Below are positions 10,140 to 18,679 of a stretch of 64,000 bases of DNA, in pieces. The notes beneath the pieces were generated by a model that was given only the letters and a program-made list of their open reading frames with translations, searched no databases and was not told the DNA's origin. Position numbers and translations under genes: made by a program. Position 1 is the stretch's first letter. Each line of letters starts with the position of its first letter. Origin of the DNA: Rossellomorea orangium (GTDB taxonomy: Bacteria > Bacillota > Bacilli > Bacillales > Bacillaceae_B); the NCBI RefSeq assembly GCF_019334305.1, contig NZ_JAHWGH010000012.1, forward strand, positions 248,001 to 312,000, given 5' to 3'.

Positions 10140-11258
10140 ATGACAGCAACTCGCGGATTAGAAGGAGTTGTAGCAACAACATCATCTATCAGTTCGATCA
10201 TTGACGACACTCTTACATATGTTGGCTACAACATTGATGATTTAGCAAACAATGCAAGTTTCGAAGAGGTAATCTACCTATTATGGCATCTGAAATTACC
10301 TAACGCATCGGAACTTCAGGAATTCACAGAGCTATTAGCAGCCAACGCTGAACTGCCTAAAGAAGTGCTCGAGCACTTCAAGATGTATAACATTAAGGAA
10401 GTTCATCCAATGGCCGCTTTACGTTCTGCCGTTTCCTTACTGGGCTTATATGATGACAAAGCGGATGTAATGGAAGACAAGGAAAACTACTTGAAAGCCG
10501 TTCGTCTTCAAGCGAAGATCCCGACGATCGTCACAAGCTTTGCCCGCATCCGCAACGGTCAGGAACCGGTTGCACCACGTAAGGACCTGGGGTTTGCCGC
10601 TAATTTCTTATACATGCTGACAGGAAAAGATCCAGAGCCTGTTGAAGTTGAAGCATTCAATAAAGCGCTTGTCCTTCATGCGGATCATGAGTTAAACGCT
10701 TCCACGTTCACAGCACGTGTATGTGTGGCGACTCTATCAGACGTCTACTCAGGTGTTACCGCTGCAATTGGAGCTTTAAAAGGGCCTCTTCACGGTGGTG
10801 CGAATGAGCAGGTTATGAAGATGCTTACTGAAATCGGTTCTGTCGATAAAGCAGAAGAATATATCCTGGACAAGTTAGAAAAGAAAGAAAAAATCATGGG
10901 CTTCGGTCACCGCGTATACCGTCAAGGGGACCCACGTGCGAAGCATCTTAAAGAAATGTCCAAAAAATTAACTGAATTAACAGGACAAAGTAAATACTAC
11001 GAAATGTCCGTTAAGGTAGAAGACGTATTTACGTCTAACAAAGGCTTGCCGCCAAATGTTGATTTCTACTCAGCATCTGTCTACCACAGCTTAGGCATCG
11101 ATCATGATCTATTCACTCCGATCTTTGCTGTAAGCCGTGTATCCGGCTGGTTGGCGCATATTCTTGAACAATATTCCAACAACCGCCTGATCCGCCCGCG
11201 TGCTGATTATGTAGGGCCTGGCAAGCAGGAATATGTACCTGTTGATCAAAGAGGTTAA
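10140..11258 (+). CDS. citZ: Citrate synthase
   Basis: Condenses acetyl-CoA and oxaloacetate to citrate, entry step of the TCA cycle. The 372 residues match the short Gram-positive type I enzyme. Active-site elements are visible: the first His in LHADHELNASTF, GPLHGGANE, the MGFGHRVYRQGDPRA region with the catalytic His and Arg, and the catalytic Asp in NVDFYSASVYHSLG. GGAGAGG stands just before the ATG. It heads the citZ-icd-mdh cluster, with hairpins between the genes that may adjust relative expression. Confidence 0.97.
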   Translation: MTATRGLEGVVATTSSISSIIDDTLTYVGYNIDDLANNASFEEVIYLLWHLKLPNASELQEFTELLAANAELPKEVLEHFKMYNIKEVHPMAALRSAVSLLGLYDDKADVMEDKENYLKAVRLQAKIPTIVTSFARIRNGQEPVAPRKDLGFAANFLYMLTGKDPEPVEVEAFNKALVLHADHELNASTFTARVCVATLSDVYSGVTAAIGALKGPLHGGANEQVMKMLTEIGSVDKAEEYILDKLEKKEKIMGFGHRVYRQGDPRAKHLKEMSKKLTELTGQSKYYEMSVKVEDVFTSNKGLPPNVDFYSASVYHSLGIDHDLFTPIFAVSRVSGWLAHILEQYSNNRLIRPRADYVGPGKQEYVPVDQRG

Positions 11259-11263
11259 TCATC

Positions 11264-11347
11264 AATATTTACAAATAGTAAAAATATTGGTGTAATAATA
11301 AGAGAAGGGGAATGACTCAACATGCTTAACTAATGGGTCATCCCCTT
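11264..11347 (+). other. Two hairpins between citZ and icd
   Basis: CAATATTT / AAATATTG pairing at about 11264-11290, then AAGGGGAATGAC at 11305-11316 with GTCATCCCCTT at 11337-11347. The second is GC-rich but is followed by TTTGATAATG rather than a run of T, so it is a weak terminator or an mRNA-processing/stabilising structure rather than a full stop before icd. Confidence 0.45.
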
Positions 11348-11374
11348 TGATAATGAAAAAATGGAGGTTACATA

Positions 11375-12649
11375 ATGACACAAGGTGAAAAAATTACAAA
11401 CCAGAATGGCCAACTTAATGTGCCTAACAATCCAATCGTCCCATTCATTGAAGGTGACGGAACGGGTCCAGATATTTGGGCAGCAGCTCAACGCGTCCTC
11501 GATGCTTCTGTAGAGAAAGCATACAAAGGCGAACGCAAGATTTCCTGGAAAGAAGTATATGCTGGGGAAAAAGCATTCAACAAAACAGGCGAATGGCTTC
11601 CGAACGATACGCTTGAAGCAATCCGTGAATATTTCATCGCAATCAAAGGTCCACTTACGACTCCTGTCGGCGGCGGAATCCGTTCATTGAACGTGGCGCT
11701 TCGCCAGGAATTGGATCTATTCACATGCCTGCGTCCAGTACGTTACTTCGAAGGTGTTCCTTCACCGGTTAAGCGTCCTGAAGATACTGATATGGTCATC
11801 TTCCGTGAAAACACTGAAGATATCTATGCAGGTATCGAGTACGCTAAAGGTTCTGATGAAGTGAAAAAATTAATCAGCTTCCTGCAAGATGAAATGGGCG
11901 TTAACAAAATCCGTTTCCCTGAAACATCAGGTATCGGAATCAAGCCTGTATCTGAAGAAGGGACAAGCCGTCTTGTACGTGCAGCAATCAACTATGCGAT
12001 CACTGAAGGCCGTAAATCAGTAACGCTTGTTCACAAAGGAAACATCATGAAGTTCACTGAAGGAGCTTTCAAAAACTGGGGTTACGAGCTTGCTGAGAAA
12101 GAATTCGGCGACAAAGTATTCACTTGGGCTCAATATGACAAGATCAAGGAAGCTGACGGATTGGAAGCGGCTAATAAAGCTCAATCCGATGCTGAAGCAG
12201 CAGGTAAGATCATCGTGAAGGATTCAATCGCTGATATCTTCTTACAACAAATCCTTACTCGTCCAGCTGAGTTTGATGTAGTAGCTACAATGAACCTAAA
12301 CGGAGATTACATCTCTGATGCACTTGCAGCTCAAGTAGGTGGAATCGGTATTGCTCCTGGAGCAAACATCAACTACGAAACAGGACATGCGATCTTTGAG
12401 GCGACTCATGGAACGGCTCCTAAATATGCAGGTATGGATAAAGTGAATCCATCTTCTGTTATCCTTTCAGGTGTGCTAATGCTTGAACACCTTGGCTGGA
12501 CAGAAGCTGCTAACCTGATCACAAAATCAATGGAAAAAACAATCGCTTCTAAAGTAGTAACATATGACTTTGCCCGTCTGATGGATGGCGCAACAGAAGT
12601 GAAATGCTCTGAGTTCGGTTCTGCTTTAATCGAAAACATGGAAGCATAA
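11375..12649 (+). CDS. icd: Isocitrate dehydrogenase (NADP)
   Basis: Oxidative decarboxylation of isocitrate to 2-oxoglutarate. The 424 residues match the bacterial NADP enzyme. [11 protein letters not shown] lies at the N terminus, the substrate/phosphorylation loop [17 protein letters not shown] near 100-116, [13 protein letters not shown] follows, [14 protein letters not shown] near 145, [14 protein letters not shown] near 230 and the adenine-binding [11 protein letters not shown] near 350. The Bacillus enzyme is not known to be phosphorylated in the E. coli manner although the serine is conserved. ATGGAGG at 11361 supports the ATG start. Confidence 0.97.
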   Translation: MTQGEKITNQNGQLNVPNNPIVPFIEGDGTGPDIWAAAQRVLDASVEKAYKGERKISWKEVYAGEKAFNKTGEWLPNDTLEAIREYFIAIKGPLTTPVGGGIRSLNVALRQELDLFTCLRPVRYFEGVPSPVKRPEDTDMVIFRENTEDIYAGIEYAKGSDEVKKLISFLQDEMGVNKIRFPETSGIGIKPVSEEGTSRLVRAAINYAITEGRKSVTLVHKGNIMKFTEGAFKNWGYELAEKEFGDKVFTWAQYDKIKEADGLEAANKAQSDAEAAGKIIVKDSIADIFLQQILTRPAEFDVVATMNLNGDYISDALAAQVGGIGIAPGANINYETGHAIFEATHGTAPKYAGMDKVNPSSVILSGVLMLEHLGWTEAANLITKSMEKTIASKVVTYDFARLMDGATEVKCSEFGSALIENMEA

Positions 12650-12662
12650 TAATTTGACATAA

Positions 12663-12695
12663 GGATGGGGTGCTTCGTAAAGGGGCACTCCTTCC
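12663..12695 (+). other. Hairpin between icd and mdh
   Basis: GGATGGGGTGC / GGCACTCCTTCC stem with a loop of about 10 nt and no long T run. Like the citZ-icd hairpin it may be a weak terminator or stabilising structure within the citZ-icd-mdh operon. Confidence 0.45.
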
Positions 12696-12727
12696 TTTAC
12701 ATAATGACATGAATAGGAGGAATCATG

Positions 12728-13666
12728 ATGGCCATTAAACGTAGAAAAGTATCTGTTATTGGTGGAGGTTTCACCGGGGCGACAACGGCACTGATGCTCG
12801 CTCAGAAAGAACTTGGAGATGTGGTATTGGTTGATATTCCGCAAAACGAGGATCCAACGAAAGGGAAAGCGCTGGATATGCTTGAAGCGAGCCCTGTACA
12901 GGGATTTGATTCAAACATCATCGGTACGTCCAATTACGAGGATACAAAGGATTCGGATATCGTTGTCATCACTGCAGGGATTGCCCGGAAACCGGGTATG
13001 AGCCGGGATGATCTCGTTCAGACCAATCAAAAGGTCATGAAATCAGTTACGCAACAAATCGTCAAGCACTCACCTCACTGCTACATCATCGTCTTGACCA
13101 ATCCCGTGGATGCCATGACCTATACCGTGTTCAAGGAATCCGGGTTCCCGAAAGAACGCGTAATCGGCCAATCGGGCGTATTGGATACAGCCCGCTTCCG
13201 TACGTTCGTCGCTCAGGAGCTGAACCTCTCTGTGAAGGATATCACCGGATTCGTACTCGGTGGCCACGGAGATGACATGGTTCCTCTTATTCGCTACTCT
13301 TATGCAGGAGGCATCCCGCTAGAGACGTTGATCCCTAAAGACCGCCTTGACGCCATCGTTGAGCGTACCCGTAAAGGAGGGGGCGAGATCGTAGGACTTC
13401 TCGGTAACGGAAGTGCCTACTATGCTCCAGCAGCCTCACTCGTCCAAATGGTCGAAGCCATCCTTAAAGACCAGCGCCGCGTCATCCCAGCCATCGCCTA
13501 CTTAGAAGGCGAATACGGATTCGAAGGCATCTATCTAGGTGTCCCGACAATCCTCGGCGGAAACGGCCTCGAAAAAATCATCGAACTCGAACTGACCGAA
13601 GACGAAAAAGCTGCACTGGCCAACTCCGCTGACGCTGTTAAAAACGTGATGTCTTCATTGGCTTAA
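12728..13666 (+). CDS. mdh: Malate dehydrogenase
   Basis: Oxidises malate to oxaloacetate with NAD. It is of the LDH-like tetrameric type with the Rossmann glycine motif [12 protein letters not shown], the DIPQ segment carrying the NAD-selecting Asp, [11 protein letters not shown] with substrate arginines, [10 protein letters not shown], and the catalytic His in [11 protein letters not shown]. The ATG at 12728 is preferred over 12725 because it gives 7-nt spacing to AGGAGG (12715-12720) and a 312-residue product. It ends the citZ-icd-mdh cluster and is followed by a strong terminator. Confidence 0.97.
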   Translation: MAIKRRKVSVIGGGFTGATTALMLAQKELGDVVLVDIPQNEDPTKGKALDMLEASPVQGFDSNIIGTSNYEDTKDSDIVVITAGIARKPGMSRDDLVQTNQKVMKSVTQQIVKHSPHCYIIVLTNPVDAMTYTVFKESGFPKERVIGQSGVLDTARFRTFVAQELNLSVKDITGFVLGGHGDDMVPLIRYSYAGGIPLETLIPKDRLDAIVERTRKGGGEIVGLLGNGSAYYAPAASLVQMVEAILKDQRRVIPAIAYLEGEYGFEGIYLGVPTILGGNGLEKIIELELTEDEKAALANSADAVKNVMSSLA

Positions 13667-13676
13667 CGACATAATC

Positions 13677-13711
13677 AAAACTGGCTTCCATTATGGAGGT
13701 CAGTTTTTTTT
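13677..13711 (+). terminator. Terminator after mdh
   Basis: Stem AACTGGCTTCCA / TGGAGGTCAGTT with a 3-nt loop and an eight-T tail. The following 200 nt up to the palindromic element at 13921 hold nothing I recognise. Confidence 0.9.
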
Positions 13712-13920
13712 GTTGTTTTGACTCTTTACCAATGACTGTGCCTATAATTAGGATTCAATAATCAGGAAATGCGCTGTAAATAAATAATAGAAGAGGAGAG
13801 GGGACTTCTCCACTTGAAGATAGCGTTTGGCAATCTTTATCTCCAACGACCAGTGTAGATCTTCTTAGAAGAAGTTGTGGTTATAATAGATTTTGAAGTA
13901 GTGAAAAATATACCCCGATA

Positions 13921-14046
13921 GTTGATTGGAGCGGAAGGATGCTCGACTCCTGCGGGAAAAGCTGGACAGGTGAGACCCCGCAGGCGCAGCCGAGGAGGCT
14001 CACCGCCAGCCCCGCGGAAAGCGAGCATCCTGGAGCGGAAATCAAC
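13921..14046. repeat. Palindromic intergenic element, copy R1
   Basis: Imperfect palindrome of about 126 nt with ends GTTGATT / AATCAAC, then arms GGATGCTCG / CGAGCATCC, inner pairing GCTGG / CCAGC and a core GGTGAG / CTCACC around GCAGCCGAGGAGG. It is far more GC-rich than its surroundings. Related copies occur at 24878, 36871 (inverted, diverged) and 37067. It encodes no believable protein. Elements of this look are common in Bacillaceae intergenic DNA as far as I recall; I do not know an accepted name. Confidence 0.85.
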
Positions 14047-14241
14047 CAGCACTCTCTCCGTTTTCAACAGCTACCATCCTAATCCCAAACGAGATTTTAA
14101 AGAGAAAATGAAATTGTCTTTCCCTGCGTAAAAACTCTTTGTATGGAAACCCTAAAAATGATAAAATACTAATAGACAGACAATAAAAACAATTTTTATT
14201 ATTTAAAATTGTAATCGTTTACATACTCGGAGGTGCTTCTT

Positions 14242-14718
14242 ATGCTATTGGGGAAAAAGAGAAAACTCGGAAGAAAAATCGAAGAAATGACAGTGGGAGA
14301 AAAACTGACCCTGACAGAAAAAATTGAAGACAACGAATTGCTTCTATATCTTGGGCTCACGAACGATGCCAATCCATTATACATTCAACACGATTACGCT
14401 TCACAAACACCTTTTAAAAAGCCAATCGTTCCATCGATCATGCTGACAGGAATCATTACATCGGCCGTTTCGAAATATTTACCGGGGCCGGGCTCTCATA
14501 TTGTAGAGCAAAACATTGAGTTCCCTAAACCGGTCTATCATTATGCTACTGTTCAATTTCTTTTTGAGGTGACAGAAGTAAATCCGAGTAACCACCTCGT
14601 AACCATTCAAGTTTCGGCTACGAATGAAGAGGATGAGAAAGTCATTAACGGGACCATCAAAGTTTGTCCACCTCATCACTTAGAAAAAATGAATAGCCAT
14701 GCGTTAGAGAACTTCTAA
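14242..14718 (+). CDS. MaoC-like hot-dog dehydratase
   Basis: A 158-residue protein with a MaoC/R-hydratase hot-dog fold. The catalytic-type motif is visible near the start of the fold, where DANPLYIQHDYASQTPF (about 45-62) holds the Asp and His used by (R)-specific enoyl-CoA hydratases. PIVPSIMLTGIITSAVSKYLPGPG follows as the hot-dog helix. The substrate is unknown; a 3-hydroxyacyl or enoyl thioester is likely. CGGAGGTG precedes the ATG at 14242, which I prefer to the upstream in-frame start at 14233 that lies inside the ribosome site. Single gene with its own terminator, between mdh and phoP. Confidence 0.8.
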   Translation: MLLGKKRKLGRKIEEMTVGEKLTLTEKIEDNELLLYLGLTNDANPLYIQHDYASQTPFKKPIVPSIMLTGIITSAVSKYLPGPGSHIVEQNIEFPKPVYHYATVQFLFEVTEVNPSNHLVTIQVSATNEEDEKVINGTIKVCPPHHLEKMNSHALENF

Positions 14719-14723
14719 TGCGG

Positions 14724-14756
14724 AAAGAGAGCTGTGGTCGCATAGCTCTCTTTTTT
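14724..14756 (+). terminator. Terminator after the MaoC-like gene
   Basis: AAAGAGAGCT / AGCTCTCTTT stem with a T tail. Confidence 0.88.
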
Positions 14757-14928
14757 ATGCATGTAAATGATAATTATAAAAGACAAAGTGTATCCTATAA
14801 AAGAAAACTAATAAGTGTTAAATCTTCTTAAATGATGGTAACCCTGAAGATTTATATTATAATGAAAGTACAATTACATAAACGTTTGGATGTTGGGGTT
14901 AATTTTCTTTTGTATGGAGGCACATGAT

Positions 14929-15648
14929 ATGAGCAAAAAAATCTTGGTAGTGGATGATGAACAATCTATCGCAACACTCTTAAAGTATAATCTTGAGCAA
15001 TCAGGTTATTCGGTTACAACGGTCCATGATGGTGAAGAAGGAAGGGATGCAGCGCTTGAACAGTCCCCGGACCTGATCATCCTTGACCTGATGCTTCCTT
15101 CTATGGACGGAGTAGAGGTATGCAAGGATTTACGACAGCGAAAGATCAATATTCCCATCCTGATGTTGACGGCCAAGGATGATGAATTCGACAAGGTTCT
15201 GGGCTTGGAGCTTGGTGCGGATGATTATATGACAAAGCCGTTCAGCCCACGTGAAGTGGTGGCAAGGGTGAAAGCGATCCTCAGACGAAGTCAGGCAATC
15301 CAGGAAGCGGCGGATACAGTTGTTCAAGAACCGACGGATTACAAGGAAGTCGGGGAACTAAAGGTGTATCCGGAGCAATATGAAGCATATTTCCAAGGTG
15401 AACTGCTGGAACTTACACCGAAGGAATTCGAGCTCCTCTTATACTTAACGGATAATAAAGGCAGAGTGTTGACGAGAGATCAGCTCTTAAGTGCGGTTTG
15501 GAACTATGATTTCGCCGGTGATACGAGAATTGTGGACGTTCACATCAGCCACTTACGGGAAAAAATTGAATCAAATACGAAGAAACCGACCTACATTAAG
15601 ACCATTCGCGGCCTCGGATATAAATTGGAGGAGCCAAAAACTCGATGA
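14929..15648 (+). CDS. phoP: PhoP phosphate-regulon response regulator
   Basis: OmpR-type response regulator of 239 residues, partner of PhoR encoded next to it. The receiver domain has the acidic pocket VDDEQ, phosphoacceptor Asp in LIILDLMLPSMDG (about residue 53), the switch Thr in LMLTAKDD and Lys in DYMTKPFSPRE. The C-terminal winged helix (about 140-238) carries LTPKEFELLLYL and the recognition region DTRIVDVHISHLREKIE. The ATG at 14929 is 8 nt after TGGAGG; upstream in-frame ATGs lie in or before that site. A TATAAT at 14858-14863 without a good -35 box suggests an activated promoter. Confidence 0.93.
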   Translation: MSKKILVVDDEQSIATLLKYNLEQSGYSVTTVHDGEEGRDAALEQSPDLIILDLMLPSMDGVEVCKDLRQRKINIPILMLTAKDDEFDKVLGLELGADDYMTKPFSPREVVARVKAILRRSQAIQEAADTVVQEPTDYKEVGELKVYPEQYEAYFQGELLELTPKEFELLLYLTDNKGRVLTRDQLLSAVWNYDFAGDTRIVDVHISHLREKIESNTKKPTYIKTIRGLGYKLEEPKTR

Positions 15649-17414
15649 CCAAATTTAGAACAAAGCTCCTATTTGCTTTAATTACCTTGATCATCGCTGT
15701 TTTGATAGGGCTTGGGCTGCTTTTGGGACAAATTTTCAAGAACTTTTACTTAGATACATTCAACTCAAGGATCGAAAAAGAGGCGAGGCTTCTCGCAAGC
15801 TCCATTGAAGAGAACGGAACACCGAAAGAAATCAATCCGGACATGATCCAGGAATTGAGTGACATATTGGATGTTAGGATCACGATCCTTGATCAAGCAG
15901 GCAATGTGGTTCATGATACAGAAGCGTTGGAATCGTTTGTCGGCCCGCAGCAAGAGAGAATCGTAAAGGAAATCCATAAGAATTGGGATGTTAAGCATAA
16001 GCATAAAAAGCTGGTCACGTCAGAAAACGAATTTAGGTTTTATTGGTATCCGTTAAAGGATGCCAATGATCAGATGAAGGGACTCCTCGTCATGAGTGCA
16101 GAGGTGGATGCCCTTGAGAAAGGGACCCAGCAAATCTGGTTTGTTTTATCCATTTCCCTGGGACTCGCTTTGGTCCTCATCATAATCCTGGGATCCAGGA
16201 TTACAGTGAGGTATACTAAACCCATCGAGTCTGCCACCAATGTTGCCATTGAGCTGGCCAAAGGGAATTACCGGGCCAGGACATACGAAGACCGGTTGGA
16301 TGAAACGAGTATGCTAAGTACTTCCATCAATATTCTGGCAAGAAATCTTCAAGAGATGGTGAATGCCCAGGATATGCAGCAGAATCGGTTAACGACCCTC
16401 ATCGAAAACATGGGAAGCGCCCTACTTCTAATCGATCATCGGGGTTTTGTCGTATTGACCAACAAGACGTTCAGGGATTTCTTTAATCTGAAGGAAAGTC
16501 AATTGAAGAAAGTACGATATCATGAGGTCATTCACTATCAGGAAGTGAATAAGCTCGTGGAGGAAATCTTCATGACGGAAGAACGACTACGTAAACAGAT
16601 CCTCCTTCCTCATAAGCTTGATCGAAAGCATTATGAAGTGTACGGTGCCCCGATCATCGGGAACAATGACGAATGGAAAGGGATTGTCGTTGTATTTCAT
16701 GACATAACCGAACTTAAAAAGCTCGAACAGATGCGTAAAGACTTCGTGGCGAATGTTTCACACGAACTGAAAACGCCGATCACTTCGATCAAAGGATTCT
16801 CTGAAACGTTGTTGGACGGAGCGATGAATGATCCAGAAACATTGAAGTCATTTTTAGACATCATCTTGAAAGAAAGTGACAGGCTGCAATCCCTCATCAA
16901 GGATCTGCTGGAACTGTCCAAGATTGAGAAACAGGGATTTGAGCTGGCCGTGGAGGAAGTGGAAGTAGCAGGGTTGATTGAAGATGTGATGCCTATTTTA
17001 AAAGAAAAGGCGAAGCCGAAAGAGATATCGCTTCAATCCGATTTCGAGTCAAGGGGACTGGCTGAAGTGGATTCATATCGTTTGAAGCAGGTCTTCATCA
17101 ACTTGATCAGCAATGCCATTGTATATACGCCTAAAGGCGGGAATGTGTGGATCACGCTTCAGGAAGATCAAGACAAAGTATACGTAAAAGTGAAGGATGA
17201 TGGCATGGGCATCAGTCCTGAAGAGTTGCCCCGTATCTTTGAACGGTTTTATCGGGTCGATAAAGCGAGAAGCCGTAACTCCGGTGGGACCGGTCTTGGG
17301 CTTGCCATTGTCAAACATATCATTGAAGCTCATGAAGGAGATATAGAAGTGGAAAGTGAATTGAATCAAGGAACGATTTTCACTGTCTCGCTGAATAAGC
17401 AGTTTTTATCCTGA
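15645..17414 (+). CDS. phoR: PhoR phosphate-sensing histidine kinase
   Basis: Membrane histidine kinase of 589 residues. TM1 lies at about 8-30, an extracytoplasmic sensor at about 31-165, TM2 (SISLGLALVLIIILGSRITV) at about 167-188, then HAMP, a PAS domain (about 255-350), the H-box VSHELKTPITSIKGF near 372 and a HATPase domain with N, G1 (DDGMGIS), F and G2 (GGTGLGLAIVKH) boxes. It overlaps phoP by 4 nt (ATGA). In B. subtilis PhoPR governs the Pho regulon and teichoic/teichuronic acid synthesis. Downstream, instead of polA directly, lie a Pho-box array and hflKC. Confidence 0.93.
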   Translation: MTKFRTKLLFALITLIIAVLIGLGLLLGQIFKNFYLDTFNSRIEKEARLLASSIEENGTPKEINPDMIQELSDILDVRITILDQAGNVVHDTEALESFVGPQQERIVKEIHKNWDVKHKHKKLVTSENEFRFYWYPLKDANDQMKGLLVMSAEVDALEKGTQQIWFVLSISLGLALVLIIILGSRITVRYTKPIESATNVAIELAKGNYRARTYEDRLDETSMLSTSINILARNLQEMVNAQDMQQNRLTTLIENMGSALLLIDHRGFVVLTNKTFRDFFNLKESQLKKVRYHEVIHYQEVNKLVEEIFMTEERLRKQILLPHKLDRKHYEVYGAPIIGNNDEWKGIVVVFHDITELKKLEQMRKDFVANVSHELKTPITSIKGFSETLLDGAMNDPETLKSFLDIILKESDRLQSLIKDLLELSKIEKQGFELAVEEVEVAGLIEDVMPILKEKAKPKEISLQSDFESRGLAEVDSYRLKQVFINLISNAIVYTPKGGNVWITLQEDQDKVYVKVKDDGMGISPEELPRIFERFYRVDKARSRNSGGTGLGLAIVKHIIEAHEGDIEVESELNQGTIFTVSLNKQFLS

Positions 17415-17443
17415 TGTGCTAATCTGAGGGAATACTTAGTTTG

Positions 17444-17511
17444 TTTTCACTTATTTTACATTGTTTTTACAATAGCTTTAAATACAATTAACAATCAGGT
17501 GGTACGATACT
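17444..17511 (+). promoter_or_regulatory. PhoP box: five hexamers at 11-nt steps, with candidate -10
   Basis: Direct repeats TTTTCA (17444), TTTACA (17455), TTTACA (17466), TTTAAA (17477) and TTAACA (17488), each starting exactly 11 nt after the previous one. This is the layout of B. subtilis Pho boxes (TT(A/C/T)A(A/C)A-type hexamers with 5-nt gaps). A -10-like TACGAT (17503-17508) or GATACT (17506-17511) follows at the expected distance. Only a terminator, no gene, lies in the next 100 nt. Confidence 0.75.
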
Positions 17512-17540
17512 AAGTGAAACCCCTTCATCCAAGGTGTTAA

Positions 17541-17575
17541 GAAAAGGCGAGAACCAACCCCGTTCTCGTCTTTTC
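17541..17575 (+). terminator. Terminator-like hairpin downstream of the PhoP box
   Basis: Stem GAAAAG..CGAGAAC / GTTCTCG..CTTTTC with a CAACCCC loop and a T-rich tail. It lies 127-161 nt after the phoR stop but only 50-80 nt after the PhoP-box array, so it could end phoR messages, a short PhoP-driven RNA, or act as an attenuator before hflK. Confidence 0.75.
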
Positions 17576-17587
17576 GCTTTTTTATTT

Positions 17588-17602
17588 TTGAAAGCGCTAT
17601 TA
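17588..17602 (+). promoter_or_regulatory. Candidate cre (CcpA) site upstream of hflK
   Basis: TTGAAAGCGCTATTA fits WTGNAANCGNWNNCW at 14 of 15 positions, including the central TGAAAGCGCT. It lies about 115 nt before the hflK ATG. I could not place a convincing promoter next to it. Confidence 0.4.
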
Positions 17603-17716
17603 TTACCCGGTCCGAATTGTCACCTTCTTTTAATATTCTTGAAACCTTTTTACCTTATGTCCGTATATCTTAGTAGGCAGAAAATAAGATATAGAGATAG
17701 AAAAGGGAGGGTGCAT

Positions 17717-18679
17717 ATGAGTTTGAAGCGTGTTTATACTGTGGCAGGAATGGTGCTTGCAGCCATTATTTTAATTGTTGTACTTCTTACGTCCTGGTAT
17801 ACCGTTGATGAATCCGAGCAGGCACTTGTGTTGACGTTCGGGGAAGCAGGGGAGCCGATCGTTGAACCGGGACTTCATTTCAAGATGCCATGGCCGATGC
17901 AGTCGGTGGAGGTATTGTCCAAAGAAACCTTCAGTCTTCAATTTGGATATGAAGAAAAAGACGGGAAGATCAAAGACTTTCCGAAAGAAACCAAAATGAT
18001 TACGGGGGATGAGTACATCGTCCTCGCCGATCTCGTCGTACAATGGAAAATCACAGATCCGGAAAGCTATTTATTCAATTCGGATGACCCAAAGGAAATT
18101 CTGTATGATGCGACTTCTTCTTCATTAAGAAGCATCATTGGAAGTTCGTTGATCGATGATGCCTTGACGTCTGGAAAGGCAGAAATCGAAGCGGATGTCA
18201 GAGATTTGTTAACTGAGTTGATTGACGATTACGATATCGGTATTTCCATTCTTGCCGTGAAATTACAGGATGTTGAACTGCCAAACTCAGAAGTTCGTTC
18301 AGCCTTTACGGCGGTTACGGATGCCAGGGAAACGATGAACACGAAAATCAATGAAGCGAAGAAATATCGTAATCAGCGGACCAACGAAGCCCAAGGGGAA
18401 AAGGATGCGATCATTTCCAGGGCCAAAGGGGATAAAATCGCTCGTGTCGAGCAGGCGCGTGGGGACGTCGCCGTATTTGATAAATTGTACAACGAGTATA
18501 AATCCAATCCTGAAATCACCAGGAAACGACTTGTATTGGAAACCCTTGAAAATGTGTTGCCCAATGCAGAAATATACATCATGAAAGATAGTGGGGAAAC
18601 GCTGAAGTATTTCCCTATCAGACAGATGGAGAATCAGAATCCTCCGGCGAAGCAGGAAGGAAGTGAAGAGAATGAGTGA
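17717..18679 (+). CDS. hflK: HflK-like SPFH membrane protein
   Basis: Single-pass membrane protein of about 320 residues. The N-terminal transmembrane helix (VAGMVLAAIILIVVLLTSWY, about 7-28) is followed by an SPFH/band 7 domain starting TVDESEQALVLTFGEAG, and a charged coiled coil (about 230-275, NEAKKYRNQRTNEAQGEKDA). HflK and HflC form a complex that modulates FtsH protease in E. coli. The ATG at 17717 has GGGAGGGTG 6 nt upstream; upstream extensions lack a site. It overlaps hflC by 8 nt. B. subtilis lacks hflKC at this spot as far as I recall, so the pair looks inserted between phoR and polA. Confidence 0.85.
   Translation: MSLKRVYTVAGMVLAAIILIVVLLTSWYTVDESEQALVLTFGEAGEPIVEPGLHFKMPWPMQSVEVLSKETFSLQFGYEEKDGKIKDFPKETKMITGDEYIVLADLVVQWKITDPESYLFNSDDPKEILYDATSSSLRSIIGSSLIDDALTSGKAEIEADVRDLLTELIDDYDIGISILAVKLQDVELPNSEVRSAFTAVTDARETMNTKINEAKKYRNQRTNEAQGEKDAIISRAKGDKIARVEQARGDVAVFDKLYNEYKSNPEITRKRLVLETLENVLPNAEIYIMKDSGETLKYFPIRQMENQNPPAKQEGSEENE

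Noticed and set aside
13837-14131. Open reading frames on both strands across palindromic copy R1 (and similar ones over R2, R3 and R4)
   Set aside because: Similar peptides appear wherever the GC-rich palindrome occurs, on both strands, without ribosome sites. Their conservation reflects the DNA repeat, not protein selection.
14818-14833. Pho box at TTAAAT repeats upstream of phoP
   Set aside because: Only two TTAAAT hexamers, 10 nt apart rather than 11, so weaker than the array at 17444; autoregulation of phoP remains possible but is not supported here.
17639-17669. TTGAAA ... TATATC promoter for hflK
   Set aside because: The spacer is 19 nt and the -10 is poor; not strong enough to list as a feature.
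17534-17716. N-terminal extension of HflK from GTG 17534
   Set aside because: It would begin inside the terminator hairpin and lacks a ribosome site; ATG 17717 has GGGAGGGTG at proper spacing and starts just before the transmembrane helix.
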